Origin: CAXSEF01 sp964236535
Lineage (GTDB): Bacteria; Pseudomonadota; Alphaproteobacteria; Acetobacterales; Acetobacteraceae
Length of the DNA: 32,285 bases
Direction: 5' to 3'
Assembly: GCA_964236535.1 (NCBI GenBank)
Contig: CAXSEF010000030.1
Span: forward strand, 1-32,285
Shown here in pieces: positions 14,716 through 22,485 of this stretch. Positions within the stretch are counted from its first letter, which is position 1. The number at the start of each line of letters is the position of its first letter. A program made the translations under genes and the position numbers. The notes beneath the pieces were generated by a model. It made no database searches and was not told where the DNA came from. It saw only the letters and a list, made by a program, of their open reading frames with translations.

Positions 14716-15971
14716 GACGCATACCCTGTCGGGCCCGCCTCTGGCCGCGGCGCGCCCGCCCTTGCCTTGCCCCGCCGCGGCTCCCCGGAACCCGGTGCGC
14801 CCAGTCCCGCGGCCGCCAGCACCGTGGCCGCGCGTGCCCGGGCCAGTCGCGCCACCGCGGACCGCGACCCGCCTTGCGCATGCACGGTGCACAACGGCGC
14901 ACCCTCGCGCACCGGTCCTGGACGCTGGCGGTCCGCAGCCCAGCCCGGCCAGGCGACGTCCGATCGCACCCGGCCGTCACGCGCCGCATAGGCGAGGCAC
15001 GCCGCCTCCGCCCCGGCAAGCACCGGGAGCGCGCCGGGCAGCGCGCCACGGCAAGCGTCGATGTGCAGCCGCATCGGCAGCGCCGGCGCGAATACGTCCA
15101 GGGTGGCGCCCGGCCGCGGGTTGATCTCGATCAAGTTGCAGTCCCTCCCTACGAGGAAATCGGCGCTGTTCAGCCCGAGCAGGCCCAGCGCTCGTGTAAG
15201 CCGAACGACGACCTCGGTCATCTCGGTCTCGAAACCCGGCCGTGCGGGCCGCACCGCGCCCCCGTAGCGGAACGCGGCAGCAGGCCCCGGGTCCGCCCAC
15301 TGCTCGGTGAAGCCGATCACGACCGCGTCGGTGCCGTCTGCCGCGAACAGCGCCGAGACCGGCCGCCCCGCCACCCGGCGCTGCAGGTAGTCCCGTCGGG
15401 GGTCCGGCGCGGCGCCCGGCAACGCCCGCACATGCAAGCCGCCGGACCCGCCGCGCCGCTTGACCAGCCACCCCGCCGCCTCTCCCGCCCCGAACCCCGC
15501 CGCGGCAGCCACCCGCGCCACTTCCGGATGCGCCGCGCCGCACCCCGCGCACAGCGCCGCGAACCCGAACGGGTCCTTCGCCCGCCGTGTCACCGCGGCC
15601 CCGTTGCCCAGCAGCGCGAACCGCGCCGCAAGCGTCGCGATCACCCCGGGCCGGTCCTCGAAGCCGCTGCCCAGCACCAGCCCGATCGGCGCCGGCCGCC
15701 CCGCCAGCATCGCCTCGAACGCCGCCCCGACCGCCCGCGCGCCCAGCCCGGCGACCCGCCGGCTGTCCGCGCAAAGCTCCACGCTATCCTCGTCGCCGAA
15801 CAGGTCGACGCCGAGCGGCACGACCCCGGAGTCCCGGCACGCCGCCGCCAGCGCCCGCACCGAACGTCCGGCCAGCAGCAGCAGCGGTCCACCATTGTCA
15901 GGCAGGCAAGGCGGGCCGCCATCAAGACCGGCCAGGGACCGGAGGCCCCTCGATCCCGCATGCCTAGACAT
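14712..15971 (-). CDS. COG2232-type ATP-grasp protein of H4MPT cluster (orfY position)
   Basis: A 419-residue predicted ATP-dependent carboxylate-amine ligase. WLVKRRGGSGGLHV (168-181) is the ATP-binding loop region and NSADFLV...LIEINPRPGATLDVFA (268-296) the metal-binding strand pair of the ATP-grasp fold. The protein sits between mtdB and mch, as the uncharacterised orfY of methylotrophs does; a role in cofactor maturation is inferred. The recognisable fold starts only at PLLLLAGRSVRALA (about 29). The first 25 residues are encoded by a dispersed element, and the ATG at 15971 lies within that element; no ATG, GTG or TTG in frame exists between. The ancestral start may have been lost through the insertion. 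Confidence 0.82.
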   Translation of the reverse strand: MSRHAGSRGLRSLAGLDGGPPCLPDNGGPLLLLAGRSVRALAAACRDSGVVPLGVDLFGDEDSVELCADSRRVAGLGARAVGAAFEAMLAGRPAPIGLVLGSGFEDRPGVIATLAARFALLGNGAAVTRRAKDPFGFAALCAGCGAAHPEVARVAAAAGFGAGEAAGWLVKRRGGSGGLHVRALPGAAPDPRRDYLQRRVAGRPVSALFAADGTDAVVIGFTEQWADPGPAAAFRYGGAVRPARPGFETEMTEVVVRLTRALGLLGLNSADFLVGRDCNLIEINPRPGATLDVFAPALPMRLHIDACRGALPGALPVLAGAEAACLAYAARDGRVRSDVAWPGWAADRQRPGPVREGAPLCTVHAQGGSRSAVARLARARAATVLAAAGLGAPGSGEPRRGKARAGAPRPEAGPTGYAS

Positions 15972-16030
15972 GAGGATTCTCAAGGCTCAGCCTTGAGCGG
16001 AGTGCAGAGGCAGAGCCTCTGGCCTTGCTC
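15901..16030 (+). repeat. Dispersed multi-hairpin element, copy 5, between mtdB and the ATP-grasp gene
   Basis: Starts GGCAGGCAAGGCGGGCC, passes through GATTCTCAAGGCTCAGCC and GCAGAGGCAGAGCCTCTGG, and ends GGCCTTGCTCG. The centre differs from copies 2 and 6. It overlaps the first 71 bases of the ATP-grasp reading frame. The 55 bases from 16031 to the mtdB stop show no further feature. Confidence 0.85.
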
Positions 16031-16085
16031 GTTTCGCATCCGCCCCACGTCTCCCGCCCGGGGTCGGCATCCGGAGAACAGCGCG

Positions 16086-16979
16086 TCAGGCAGCAACGAA
16101 GTCGCGCGCGAGCTTGAACGCGTCGCGAAAGTCGAACGCCACGGCCTTGTCGGTCTCGATCATCCGCCGGAACAGCCCGAACTCGGTGCGGTACTTGGTG
16201 TGCCCGATCGCCAACGCGCCGATCCCGACCGCATGCCCGCCGATCGACACCCCGTCCGCCTGCACGTCGAGCCCCTCGATCCCCATCGGCGGCACCGCGT
16301 TCACGTCGGCCGCCACCAGCAGGTCCGGCGAGTCCAGGATCTGCTGGCGCGACAGCACCTGCACCCCCGCCCGCGCACAGCAGAACGCCACGTCCGCCTC
16401 GCGCAGCAGCGCCGCCTTGGCGTCCTCGCTGCTGCCGTCGCCCGGCTGCAGGCTCACCCCGAAGCGCGTCTGGATCTCCTCGCACGCCACACCCACCCGC
16501 AGGGTGCCATCGTGGCCGGCGAGCACCACCTTCGCTCCCTCCAGCGCCGCGATCACCCCCGACGCGAACCCCACCACGCCGGTCGCGCCATAGACCACCA
16601 CCCGCTGGCCTTCGAGCCCGCGGCCCATCTTCTTCAGCTGACGCTCCACGTGCGCCACCAGCGCCGCGGCGGTGGTGAACGAGCCGGCCGGGTCGGCGAA
16701 CACCGAGACGATGAACGGCGGCACCATCGCCTGCTTCGCCGCCTCCAGCATGTCAAGCGAGGCGATGGCGTCGCGCCCGCCGATGAAGATGCCGGTGCGC
16801 ACCGCAAGCCTGGGCGGGCGCGAGAAGATCGCGTCCTGCACCAGGCCGAGCACGTCGTCGGCCGTGATGTTCGCATACGGCACGACCGCGTCGTAGCCGG
16901 CATCGACCGCCATGTTCACGTCGAACGGGCTGACCTGCTTGAGCGGGCTCAGCATGTGCAGGATGTGCTTGTCCGCCAT
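16086..16979 (-). CDS. mtdB: NAD(P)-dependent methylene-H4MPT dehydrogenase
   Basis: Oxidises methylene-H4MPT to methenyl-H4MPT with NAD(P)+, the step after Fae. The 297-residue protein matches MtdB rather than MtdA: HILHMLSPLKQVSPFDVNMA (6-25), IFSRPPRLAVRTGIFIGGRD, FADPAGSFTTAAALVA and ASDVNAVPP-like AADVNAVPPMGIEGLDV are MtdB hallmarks. The dinucleotide-binding loop is GATGVVG (131-137). The ATG has a clear ribosome site (CAGGGAGAG). It is the second gene of the minus-strand run, 46 nt after the RFAP synthase gene. Confidence 0.97.
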   Translation of the reverse strand: MADKHILHMLSPLKQVSPFDVNMAVDAGYDAVVPYANITADDVLGLVQDAIFSRPPRLAVRTGIFIGGRDAIASLDMLEAAKQAMVPPFIVSVFADPAGSFTTAAALVAHVERQLKKMGRGLEGQRVVVYGATGVVGFASGVIAALEGAKVVLAGHDGTLRVGVACEEIQTRFGVSLQPGDGSSEDAKAALLREADVAFCCARAGVQVLSRQQILDSPDLLVAADVNAVPPMGIEGLDVQADGVSIGGHAVGIGALAIGHTKYRTEFGLFRRMIETDKAVAFDFRDAFKLARDFVAA

Positions 16980-17025
16980 TTGGCGTTTTCTCTCCCTGTG
17001 TGCTCGGCCGGCATTCCTGGTGCGG

Positions 17026-18120
17026 TCAGGCGGAAGCCGGTTCCCGAACCGAAGCGCCGTGATTGAGCCCGCGGCAGATCAGCAAGTCCACCCCCTGCGG
17101 CAGGTCGAGCCCGGCCAGCCGCTCCGCCTCCGCCGCATTGCCTGCGAAGGCGAACCCGGTCGGTCCCCACGAGCTCTGGCCGATCCCCACCGCTCCCGCA
17201 TCCGCCAGCACCGCCAGTGCCGCGGCAACGCGCGCGCTCGTGAAACGCCCGCCCTGGACCGGTGCGAAGTACTCGCCCAGCAGCGCCTGGATGCGGCTCA
17301 GCCCCGCGCCGAAGGCGGACAGGTCGCCCTCGGCCACGGCCGGCAGCACCTGCATCAGCACGTGCCGGCAGATCTCGCCGCTGTCCGCCGCCGTCATCGG
17401 CCCCAGTCGGGCGAACGCCGCCCGCTCCCCCGCGCCGGAAAGCCCCGCCGCCGCCCGGTCCAGCACCAGCAGCACCCGCCATGCCGGCGGCAGCTCCAGC
17501 CGGCACAGCAGCGGCGCTGGCTGCGGCACCGCGTCACCCGGCCGCTCTGCCTGGCCCACCGCCCCCGGCCCGCCATCGACTACCACACCGCCGTCGCGGA
17601 ACAGCCCGATCCCCACACCGGAGCGGTGCCCCCGCCCGAGCAGCGCCGCGTCGCCGCGCAGGTCGCAGCCCAGCCCGTGCAGCCGCCGAACCGCGCCCGC
17701 CACGAGCAGCGCCAGTTGCGTCCCCGACCCCAGCCCGGAATGCGCCGGGATCGCCTCCTCGATCAGCAGCGAATGGCCGCCGGAGAGCCCCAGATGGCGC
17801 CGCATTGCCGCGAGATGCCCCTCCGCGCGCTCCGCCTCCGGCCCCCGCACGCTGTCCGTCACCGCCCGCGAAAGCACCAGGGAGGTGCGTGGCCGATCGA
17901 GCGACAGCCCGATGCTGCCGAACCGCCGCCCCAGCCCGCCATTGAGGTCGAGGAACCCCAGATGCAGCCGCGCGGTGCAGCAGAGCGCCACCGACGCGGC
18001 ACCCCAGCCATCGCCGCCCCACCCGGCGCTCCCGGACCCGTTGTCCTCCGCCCGGCCGTCAACCGGCCGGGCAACCGCAAGCCCGGGATCCCCTGGCCGT
18101 GGCCTCCCCAGCCGCGGCAT
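17026..18120 (-). CDS. mptG: Beta-ribofuranosylaminobenzene 5'-phosphate (RFAP) synthase
   Basis: The first committed step of methanopterin synthesis, joining p-aminobenzoate (or p-hydroxybenzoate) with PRPP and releasing CO2 and PPi. The GHMP-kinase-like fold is shown by ARLHLGFLDLNGGLGRRFGS, the glycine-rich loop EEAIPAHSGLGSGTQLALLVAG and RGHRSGVGIGLFRDGG. The C-terminus has GIGQSSWGPTGFAF. The start is uncertain: ATG 18168, ATG 18120 and GTG 17991 are in frame. The last gives 321 residues, near the family length, and leaves the Gly/Trp-rich leader and a perfect hairpin at 18050 as 5' untranslated sequence. It heads the minus-strand C1 operon, divergent from the pcd-fhc operon. Confidence 0.9.
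   Translation of the reverse strand: MPRLGRPRPGDPGLAVARPVDGRAEDNGSGSAGWGGDGWGAASVALCCTARLHLGFLDLNGGLGRRFGSIGLSLDRPRTSLVLSRAVTDSVRGPEAERAEGHLAAMRRHLGLSGGHSLLIEEAIPAHSGLGSGTQLALLVAGAVRRLHGLGCDLRGDAALLGRGHRSGVGIGLFRDGGVVVDGGPGAVGQAERPGDAVPQPAPLLCRLELPPAWRVLLVLDRAAAGLSGAGERAAFARLGPMTAADSGEICRHVLMQVLPAVAEGDLSAFGAGLSRIQALLGEYFAPVQGGRFTSARVAAALAVLADAGAVGIGQSSWGPTGFAFAGNAAEAERLAGLDLPQGVDLLICRGLNHGASVREPASA
18050..18072. other. Perfect 9-bp hairpin near the RFAP synthase start
   Basis: GCCCGGCCG (18050-18058) pairs fully with CGGCCGGGC (18064-18072) around the loop TCAAC. It lies within the N-terminal frame if translation starts at 18120 or 18168, but in the leader if it starts at GTG 17991. Confidence 0.6.
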
Positions 18121-18168
18121 CCCCAGCCCTGGAGCCTGATGTGAGGCACGTCCGCACGCCGCGCTCAT

Positions 18169-18362
18169 CGGCAGGGTCGTCCTTGCGCCGCAGACAGGTG
18201 ACGGGTTGCCGAGGCCATGGCGAATGCTGCACCATGCTGCGGCCGTGGTGCAACCAGAGGCAGCACCACCCGCACAGCTGGGCGGCACGCCGAGCGCGGC
18301 ATCGATGTTGCCGTCCAGGCCACGACGGCGGAAGCGGCGCAGACCGCGGCTCCTGGGGGAAC
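18169..18362. other. Divergent promoter region of the two C1 operons
   Basis: About 190 bp separate the outermost RFAP synthase start from the carbinolamine dehydratase start, so both C1 operons should be driven from here. I cannot identify -35/-10 boxes. One imperfect dyad, CACCATG (18230-18236) with CGTGGTG (18244-18250), is a weak operator candidate. Confidence 0.4.
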
Positions 18363-18773
18363 ATGGCCGACAAGACGTACACCGAGGCCGAGATCGCCGC
18401 TCGCCTGGCCCGCGACCTGCCGCACTGGACGCTCGACGGCCGCTGGATCAAACGCACCTACCGCACCTCGGGCTGGAAGGGCACGTTGATGGTCGTCAAC
18501 ACCATCGGCCACCTTGCCGAGGCCGCCTGGCACCACCCCGACATGACGATGTCCTACGCCTGGGTCGAGGTCCGCCTCGCCACCCACTCGGCCAAGGGCA
18601 TCACCGACAAGGACTTCGCCCTCGCCGCCAAAATCGAGAGCGTCATCCAGTGGCAGCCTGGCGCCGAAGCCGGCGGCCTGGAAGGCACCCCAGTAGGCGA
18701 CCAGCGCTTTGCCTACATCCGCTACGACAACCCCGAACACGACGCGCCCAAGCCCGCCGCGCCGGATGCCTGA
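18363..18773 (+). CDS. Pterin-4a-carbinolamine dehydratase (PCD/DCoH family)
   Basis: A 136-residue homologue of 4a-hydroxytetrahydrobiopterin dehydratase. The core shows AEAAWHHPDMTMSYAWVEV followed by ATHSAKGITDKDFALAAKIE, which corresponds to the HHP...W and THxxxGLTxxDxxLA motifs of the family. Its position at the head of the fhc operon, overlapping fhcB by 8 nt, ties it to pterin-linked C1 metabolism rather than phenylalanine hydroxylation; no phhA is seen. The role may be in handling an H4MPT adduct or in pterin recycling, but this is inference. ATG 18363 is preceded by GGGGGA. The tail NPEHDAPKPAAPDA is probably disordered. Confidence 0.9.
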   Translation: MADKTYTEAEIAARLARDLPHWTLDGRWIKRTYRTSGWKGTLMVVNTIGHLAEAAWHHPDMTMSYAWVEVRLATHSAKGITDKDFALAAKIESVIQWQPGAEAGGLEGTPVGDQRFAYIRYDNPEHDAPKPAAPDA

Positions 18774-19851
18774 CGCCGCCCGCATTCGCGGCCGGCCCGC
18801 TCGCCTCGACGAGGCCGTTGCCACGGCCGCCGCCCTGCTCGACCGCAGCCGCCGCACCGCCATCGCCGGGCTCGACGCCGACATCGCCGCGATCGAGGCC
18901 GCACTCCGCCTCGCCCGCCGCATCGACGCCACGGTCGACCACCGCGCCGCGCGCGCCACCCTGCGCGACCTCGACGTGATGCGCACCGTCGGCTGGATCA
19001 CCACGACACCGTTGCAGGCCCGCGCCCGCGCCGACCTCGTGGCCCTGGTCGGCGACGGGCTCGACGAGGACTGGCCCGGCCTGCACGCCCGCCTGCTGCT
19101 CGACCACGCGCCACCGCTGTTTCCCGACCGCCCGCGCCGCGTGCTCCACCTTTGCCCGGCCACGGCTGCCCCGGGCGTCCAGTCGTTCGGCGCCGGCGCC
19201 GACCCCGCGGCCTTCCTTGGCCAGGTCCGCGCCGCGCTCGGCGGCCGCGCGCTTCCCTCCGGGGCCGACGACGCGCGCGGCTGCGCCCAGCTCCTCGCCT
19301 CGGCGTCATACGGCGTGCTGGTGTGGTCCGCGAGCCGCATCGACGGCCTGGCCATCGAGACCGCCTGCGGCCTGATCGACGAGCTGAACGCCACCATCCG
19401 GTTCGCGGGCCTGCCCATCCCAGGCTCCGGCAACGCCGCCGGCGCCGCCCAGGCCTGCGCCTGGCTGACCGGCTACCCGCTGCCGGTGGGCTTCGCGGGC
19501 GGCGCCGCGGAGCACGACCCCTGGCGCTTCGACGCCGAGCGCATGGCGGCATCCGGCGAGGCCGACGCCGTGCTGTGGCTGTGCACCGGGTCCTTCGCCG
19601 CCCCGCACTGGGCGGCCGGCCTGCCGCTCGTCGCCCTGGTCGCCCCGGATGCCCGATTCGACGTCGAGCCCGAGGTCGCGATCACCGTCGGCCGCGCCGG
19701 CGTCGAGCACGCCGGCGTGCTGTTCGACCCCGACCTCGGTGCCCTGGCCTACAATCCCGCGACCTTGCCCACCGGTGGCCCCGACGCGCCACCGGCCGCC
19801 GCCGACGTGCTGGCCAGCATCGCGAGCCTGGTGGGGGACCGCTCATGCTGA
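18766..19851 (+). CDS. fhcB: Formyltransferase/hydrolase complex subunit B (FwdB/FmdB homologue)
   Basis: A 361-residue homologue of the catalytic-type subunit of archaeal formylmethanofuran dehydrogenase. In bacteria this subunit lacks the iron-sulfur and molybdopterin-binding part, and the same holds here: the N-terminus has no CxxC cluster. Family blocks are GVLVWSASRIDGLAIETACG, GLPIPGSGNAAGAAQACAWLTG (in part), AVLWLCTGSF and AHAGVLFDPD-like EHAGVLFDPDLGALAYN. In bacteria FhcB is a structural partner in the hydrolytic Fhc complex. It overlaps both the upstream dehydratase (8 nt) and fhcA (7 nt), which implies translational coupling. Confidence 0.94.
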   Translation: MPDAARIRGRPARLDEAVATAAALLDRSRRTAIAGLDADIAAIEAALRLARRIDATVDHRAARATLRDLDVMRTVGWITTTPLQARARADLVALVGDGLDEDWPGLHARLLLDHAPPLFPDRPRRVLHLCPATAAPGVQSFGAGADPAAFLGQVRAALGGRALPSGADDARGCAQLLASASYGVLVWSASRIDGLAIETACGLIDELNATIRFAGLPIPGSGNAAGAAQACAWLTGYPLPVGFAGGAAEHDPWRFDAERMAASGEADAVLWLCTGSFAAPHWAAGLPLVALVAPDARFDVEPEVAITVGRAGVEHAGVLFDPDLGALAYNPATLPTGGPDAPPAAADVLASIASLVGDRSC

Positions 19852-21434
19852 CGTGCCTGCGCGGCGGCCGGGTCGTCGATCCCACCCGCACGCTCGACGC
19901 CACCGGCGACGTCTGGTTCGAGGATGGCCGCGTCGTCGACGCCGACCCGGCGCGTGCGGCCGGCGAGACCTACGATGCCTCCGGCTGCGTCGTCATGGCC
20001 GGCGGCCTGGACATGCACAGCCACATCGCCGGCGCCAACGTGAACACGTCGCGCCTGCTGCTGCCTGAGCTGCGCCCCGAGATCGCCGACTCGATCCCCG
20101 TGTCCGAGGCGATCGGCCGGAAATACACCGCCATGGGCTACACCCTGGTGGTCGAGCCCGCCGTCTCCCCCCACTCCGCGCTGCAGGCCCAGCTCGAGCT
20201 TGCGCAGATCCCCGTCATCGACCGCGCCATCCTCACCGTGCTCGGCAACGAGGACTTCCTGCTCCGCCTGCTGCCGGAGGGCGATGCCTGCGTCGCCGAC
20301 TACGTGGCCCGCACCCTGTCCGCCACCCGTGCCCTCGGCATCAAGGTCATCAACCCGGGTGCCGCCGCCGCCTTCAAGGACAACGTCCGCGTCTTCGGCA
20401 TCGACGACGCGGTGCCCGGCACGGACGTCACGTCGCGCCGCATCATCCAGGCGATGCAGCGCGCGCAGTCCTCGCTCGGCGTGCCGCACCCCGTCCACCT
20501 GCACTGCTCGAACCTCGGCATGCCCGGCGCGGTCGGTACCGTCGTCGCGACCATCGAGGCCGGCGGCGACCTGCCGCTCCACCTCGCCCACGTGCAGTTC
20601 TATTCCTACGGCACCGACGGCAAGAACGGCTTCTCCTCCGCCGCCCCCCGCCTCGCCGAGGCGCTGAACGCGGCGCCCGCCCACATCACCGCCGACGTCG
20701 GCCAGGTGATGTTCGGCCAGACCGTCACCGTCTCGTCCGACGTGCTGCGCCAGTTCGGCGCCCGCGGCCAGGCGTCCCCGGCCAAGTCGGTCATCATCGA
20801 CGGCGACGGCAACGGCGGCGGCATCGTCCCCTACCGCTTCCGCCGCACCAGCTTCGCCAACACCATACAGTGGGCCGCCGGCCTGGAGCTGTTCCTGCTC
20901 ACCGCAGACCCGGCGCGGCTGATCTTCACCACCGACCACCCGAACGGCGCCCCGTTCACCGCCTACCCGGACCTCATCGCCCTGCTGATGTCGCGTGACC
21001 TCCGCGACGAGTGGATGCAGACCGTCTCCCAGGAGGCGCTGGAGCTGACCACCCTGCGCTCGATCACCCGCGAGTACTCTCTGTCCGACATCGCGGCCTG
21101 CACGCGCTCCGGCCCCGCCCGCCTGCTCGGCACCCGCGACCGCGGCCATCTCGCCCCGGGCGCCCGCGCCGACATCGCCGCCTACCGCAACGGCTCGAAT
21201 CGCGCCGCGATGTTCCGCGACGCCGCCCTGGTGTTCAAGGACGGCCACCTGGTCTGCCGCGACGGCGTCGTGCGCGGCGGCACCAGCGGCGCGCTCGCGG
21301 TCCGCCCCGGCTACGACGCCGCCATCGAGCGCCGCCTTGCCCGCTTCTACGACGATATCTACGGCGTGCGGCATACCGCGTTCGACGTGCCGGAGGGCAT
21401 CATGCCGTTCGAGACCGTGGCGTGCTCGGCGTGA
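19845..21434 (+). CDS. fhcA: Formyltransferase/hydrolase complex subunit A (formylmethanofuran hydrolase)
   Basis: A 529-residue amidohydrolase that releases formate from formyl-methylofuran. The metal site is visible as GLDMHSHIAGAN (54-65), the KVINPG lysine, HLHCSNLG, LAHVQFYSYG and FTTDHPNGAPF. These are the FwdA/FmdA/FhcA pattern, with both histidine pairs and the last aspartate kept. The length fits bacterial FhcA. ATG 19845 overlaps the end of fhcB. In contrast to the other junctions of this operon, the next gene (fhcD) is 160 bp away, with a dispersed element in the gap. Confidence 0.97.
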   Translation: MLTCLRGGRVVDPTRTLDATGDVWFEDGRVVDADPARAAGETYDASGCVVMAGGLDMHSHIAGANVNTSRLLLPELRPEIADSIPVSEAIGRKYTAMGYTLVVEPAVSPHSALQAQLELAQIPVIDRAILTVLGNEDFLLRLLPEGDACVADYVARTLSATRALGIKVINPGAAAAFKDNVRVFGIDDAVPGTDVTSRRIIQAMQRAQSSLGVPHPVHLHCSNLGMPGAVGTVVATIEAGGDLPLHLAHVQFYSYGTDGKNGFSSAAPRLAEALNAAPAHITADVGQVMFGQTVTVSSDVLRQFGARGQASPAKSVIIDGDGNGGGIVPYRFRRTSFANTIQWAAGLELFLLTADPARLIFTTDHPNGAPFTAYPDLIALLMSRDLRDEWMQTVSQEALELTTLRSITREYSLSDIAACTRSGPARLLGTRDRGHLAPGARADIAAYRNGSNRAAMFRDAALVFKDGHLVCRDGVVRGGTSGALAVRPGYDAAIERRLARFYDDIYGVRHTAFDVPEGIMPFETVACSA

Positions 21435-21449
21435 GCGCGGTACCCAGGT

Positions 21450-21577
21450 CAGCAAGGCTGGGCTCTGCCCAGACCCGCCAAGGGCCGGCGGCCCTTGGAT
21501 CCCTTTCCCTAAGCAAGTGGATTCCAAAGGCTCGCCTTTGGCGGAGTCCAGAAGCAGAGCCTCTGGCCTTCCTTGCT
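21450..21577 (+). repeat. Dispersed multi-hairpin element, copy 6, between fhcA and fhcD
   Basis: Runs from AGCAAGGCTGGGCTCTGCCC through the long dyad CCAAGGGCCGGCGGCCCTTGG, GTGGATTCCAAAGG, GCCTTTGGCGGAGTCCAGAA and GCAGAGCCTCTGG to GGCCTTCCTTGC. It ends about 17 nt before the fhcD ATG, in the orientation of transcription. Confidence 0.9.
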
Positions 21578-21594
21578 TTCCCGGCTCCCGCCCG

Positions 21595-22485
21595 ATGACC
21601 GAGGTCCAGGTCGACGACACCTTCGCCGAGGCCTTCGACATGCGCGCGACCGCGCTGGTCATCACCGCCGACACCGAGCGCTGGGCCCGCCAGGCCGCGA
21701 CCAGCGCCACCGGCTTCGCGACCTCGATCATCGCCTGCGGGGTCGAGGCCGGCATCGACCGCATGCTGGCGCCGGACGAGACCCCGGACGGCCGCCCCGG
21801 CGCGCGGGTGCTGATGTTCGCCGGCTCATCGAGCGAGCTGCAGAAGCAGCTCATCAACCGCGTCGGCCAGTGCGTGCTGACCTGCGCGGGTGCCGCGTGC
21901 TACGCCGGGCTCGACGGTGAGCCGCTCAAGCTCGGCGACACCCTGCGCTATTTCGGCGACGGCTGGCAGATCAGCAAGCGGCTTGGCGGCCGGCGCTACT
22001 GGCGCATCCCGGTGATGGACGGCGAGTTCGTCTGCGAGGGCACTACCGGCCTCACCAAGGGGGCGGTCGGCGGCGGCAACCTGATCCTGATGGGACGCGA
22101 CTCCGAACACACCCTGCGCGCCGCCGAGGCCGCCGCCGAGGCCGTTGCCGCCATGCCGGACGTCATCGCGCCGTTCCCTGGCGGCATAGTCCGTTCCGGC
22201 TCCAAGGTCGGCTCGAAGTACAAGACCATGATGGCGTCAACCAATCACCACTACTGCCCGACGCTGCGCGGCAGCGTCGACTCCGAGCTCGACCCCGACA
22301 CCGGCTCGGTGCTGGAGATCGTCATCGACGGCCTCACCCCGATCTCGGTCGCCGATGCGATGCGCGCCGGGCTGCGTGCCGCGATCGCTCTCGGCCCGGA
22401 GCAGGGGTGCACCCGGATCGGGGCCGGCAACTACGGCGGCAAGCTCGGCCGCCACCATTTCCGCCTCCGCGAGCTGCTGTCGTGA
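21595..22485 (+). CDS. fhcD: Formyltransferase/hydrolase complex subunit D (formyl-MFR:H4MPT formyltransferase)
   Basis: Moves the formyl group between formyl-H4MPT and methylofuran. The 296-residue protein has the Ftr/FhcD blocks VDDTFAEAFDMRATALVITA, GFATSIIACGVEAGI, FAGSSSELQKQLINRVGQCV, EFVCEGTTGLTKGAVGGGN, FPGGIVRSGSKVGSKYKTMM (each in part) and a C-terminal IGAGNYGGKLGRHHFRL. The ATG at 21595 has no recognisable Shine-Dalgarno because the upstream sequence is the end of a dispersed element. It overlaps fhcC by the GTGA arrangement. Confidence 0.97.
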   Translation: MTEVQVDDTFAEAFDMRATALVITADTERWARQAATSATGFATSIIACGVEAGIDRMLAPDETPDGRPGARVLMFAGSSSELQKQLINRVGQCVLTCAGAACYAGLDGEPLKLGDTLRYFGDGWQISKRLGGRRYWRIPVMDGEFVCEGTTGLTKGAVGGGNLILMGRDSEHTLRAAEAAAEAVAAMPDVIAPFPGGIVRSGSKVGSKYKTMMASTNHHYCPTLRGSVDSELDPDTGSVLEIVIDGLTPISVADAMRAGLRAAIALGPEQGCTRIGAGNYGGKLGRHHFRLRELLS

